Below are positions 63,896 to 64,000 of a DNA stretch of 64,000 nucleotides, piece after piece. Source of the DNA: Chlorops oryzae. Taxonomy: Eukaryota; Arthropoda; Insecta; Diptera; Chloropidae. The notes beneath the pieces are model-generated. The model ran no database searches. It worked only from the letters and a program-made list of their open reading frames with translations, and had not been told where the DNA came from. Where the stretch lies: the NCBI GenBank assembly GCA_020466095.1, contig CM035806.1:109984139-110048138 (forward strand), written 5' to 3'. The position numbers and the translations under genes were made by a program. Every line of letters begins with the position of its first letter. The stretch's first letter is position 1.

Positions 63896-64000
63896 TATAC
63901 CCGACAAACTCTGTGTCGAGGGTATATTTATACCCGACACACTCTGTGTCGAGGGTATATTGCGTTTGTTGGGTTGTGTGTAACACCCAGAACCAGTAGA
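63896..64000 (+). mobile_element. mini-me family 1, copy J, with doubled 5' end, cut by window end
   Basis: The 5' hairpin occurs twice in tandem: TATACCCGACAAACTCTGTG at 63896 and TATACCCGACACACTCTGTG at 63929. The second copy runs on to the end of the window. Confidence 0.85.

Overview
This is a eukaryotic, AT-rich, repeat-dominated stretch of genome, most likely from a higher (schizophoran) fly. Three things point there: two spliced exons that read as the fly serotonin transporter SerT; many copies of dipteran mini-me/DINE-like elements (a 33-bp core between a TA-rich tract and a GTCY-rich tract); and a mixture of BEL/Pao, mariner, hAT, P-like, piggyBac-like, Transib-like and Jockey-like elements typical of fly genomes. 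I cannot name the genus. There are no operons, CRISPR arrays or bacterial genes.

Layout. 1-3,030: 3' half of a mariner sitting in the remains of a BEL/Pao retrotransposon. 3,513-4,481: carboxy-terminal part of a Transib/RAG1-type transposase. 5,072-7,106: mini-me copies and an hAT-type MITE. 8,141-8,491: SerT exons, the only recognised host gene. 8,689-15,539: a transposon with inverted ends of about 0.6 kb and a hAT-like transposase, itself hit by a mini-me, a MITE and a LINE. 15,556-23,060: hAT and pogo-like non-autonomous elements. 23,685-28,465: a complete but frameshifted hAT element. 28,561-36,241: two copies of a second hAT family nested in one another, with MITEs, a near-intact mariner and a mini-me inside. 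36,669-51,336: a complete Maverick/Polinton with 0.95-kb inverted repeats and a 6-bp target duplication. It carries polymerase B remnants, cysteine protease, PLA2-like protein, packaging ATPase, BIR-domain protein, integrase, minor and major capsid genes and others; several are broken. It sits in one arm of a roughly 1-kb inverted repeat whose other arm is at 55,409-56,402, with P-like transposase residues between the arms. 57,700-64,000: piggyBac-like MITE, several mini-me copies and tRNA-like sequences.

The window reads as strata of insertions. Many elements have direct target duplications visible on both sides: 8 bp for hAT types, 7 bp for one MITE, 6 bp for the Maverick, TTAA for the piggyBac-like MITE, TA for mariner and pogo types, 10 bp for one LINE. 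Mini-me elements insert with no duplication, and at two sites the interrupted reading frame resumes exactly across the insert. Almost every transposon gene is inactivated. The best preserved are the 29.6-kb hAT transposase (one late frameshift), the 34-kb mariner (one 4-base insertion) and, in the Maverick, the PLA2-like, protease-neighbour and 49.5-kb genes.

The most unusual content is the Maverick carrying a BIR (inhibitor-of-apoptosis type) gene; the pair of mini-me families with different sequence but the same architecture and terminal signals; a hAT copy that shows the internal deletion by which a non-autonomous element arises; and a LINE with an antisense transposase fragment at its 5' junction.
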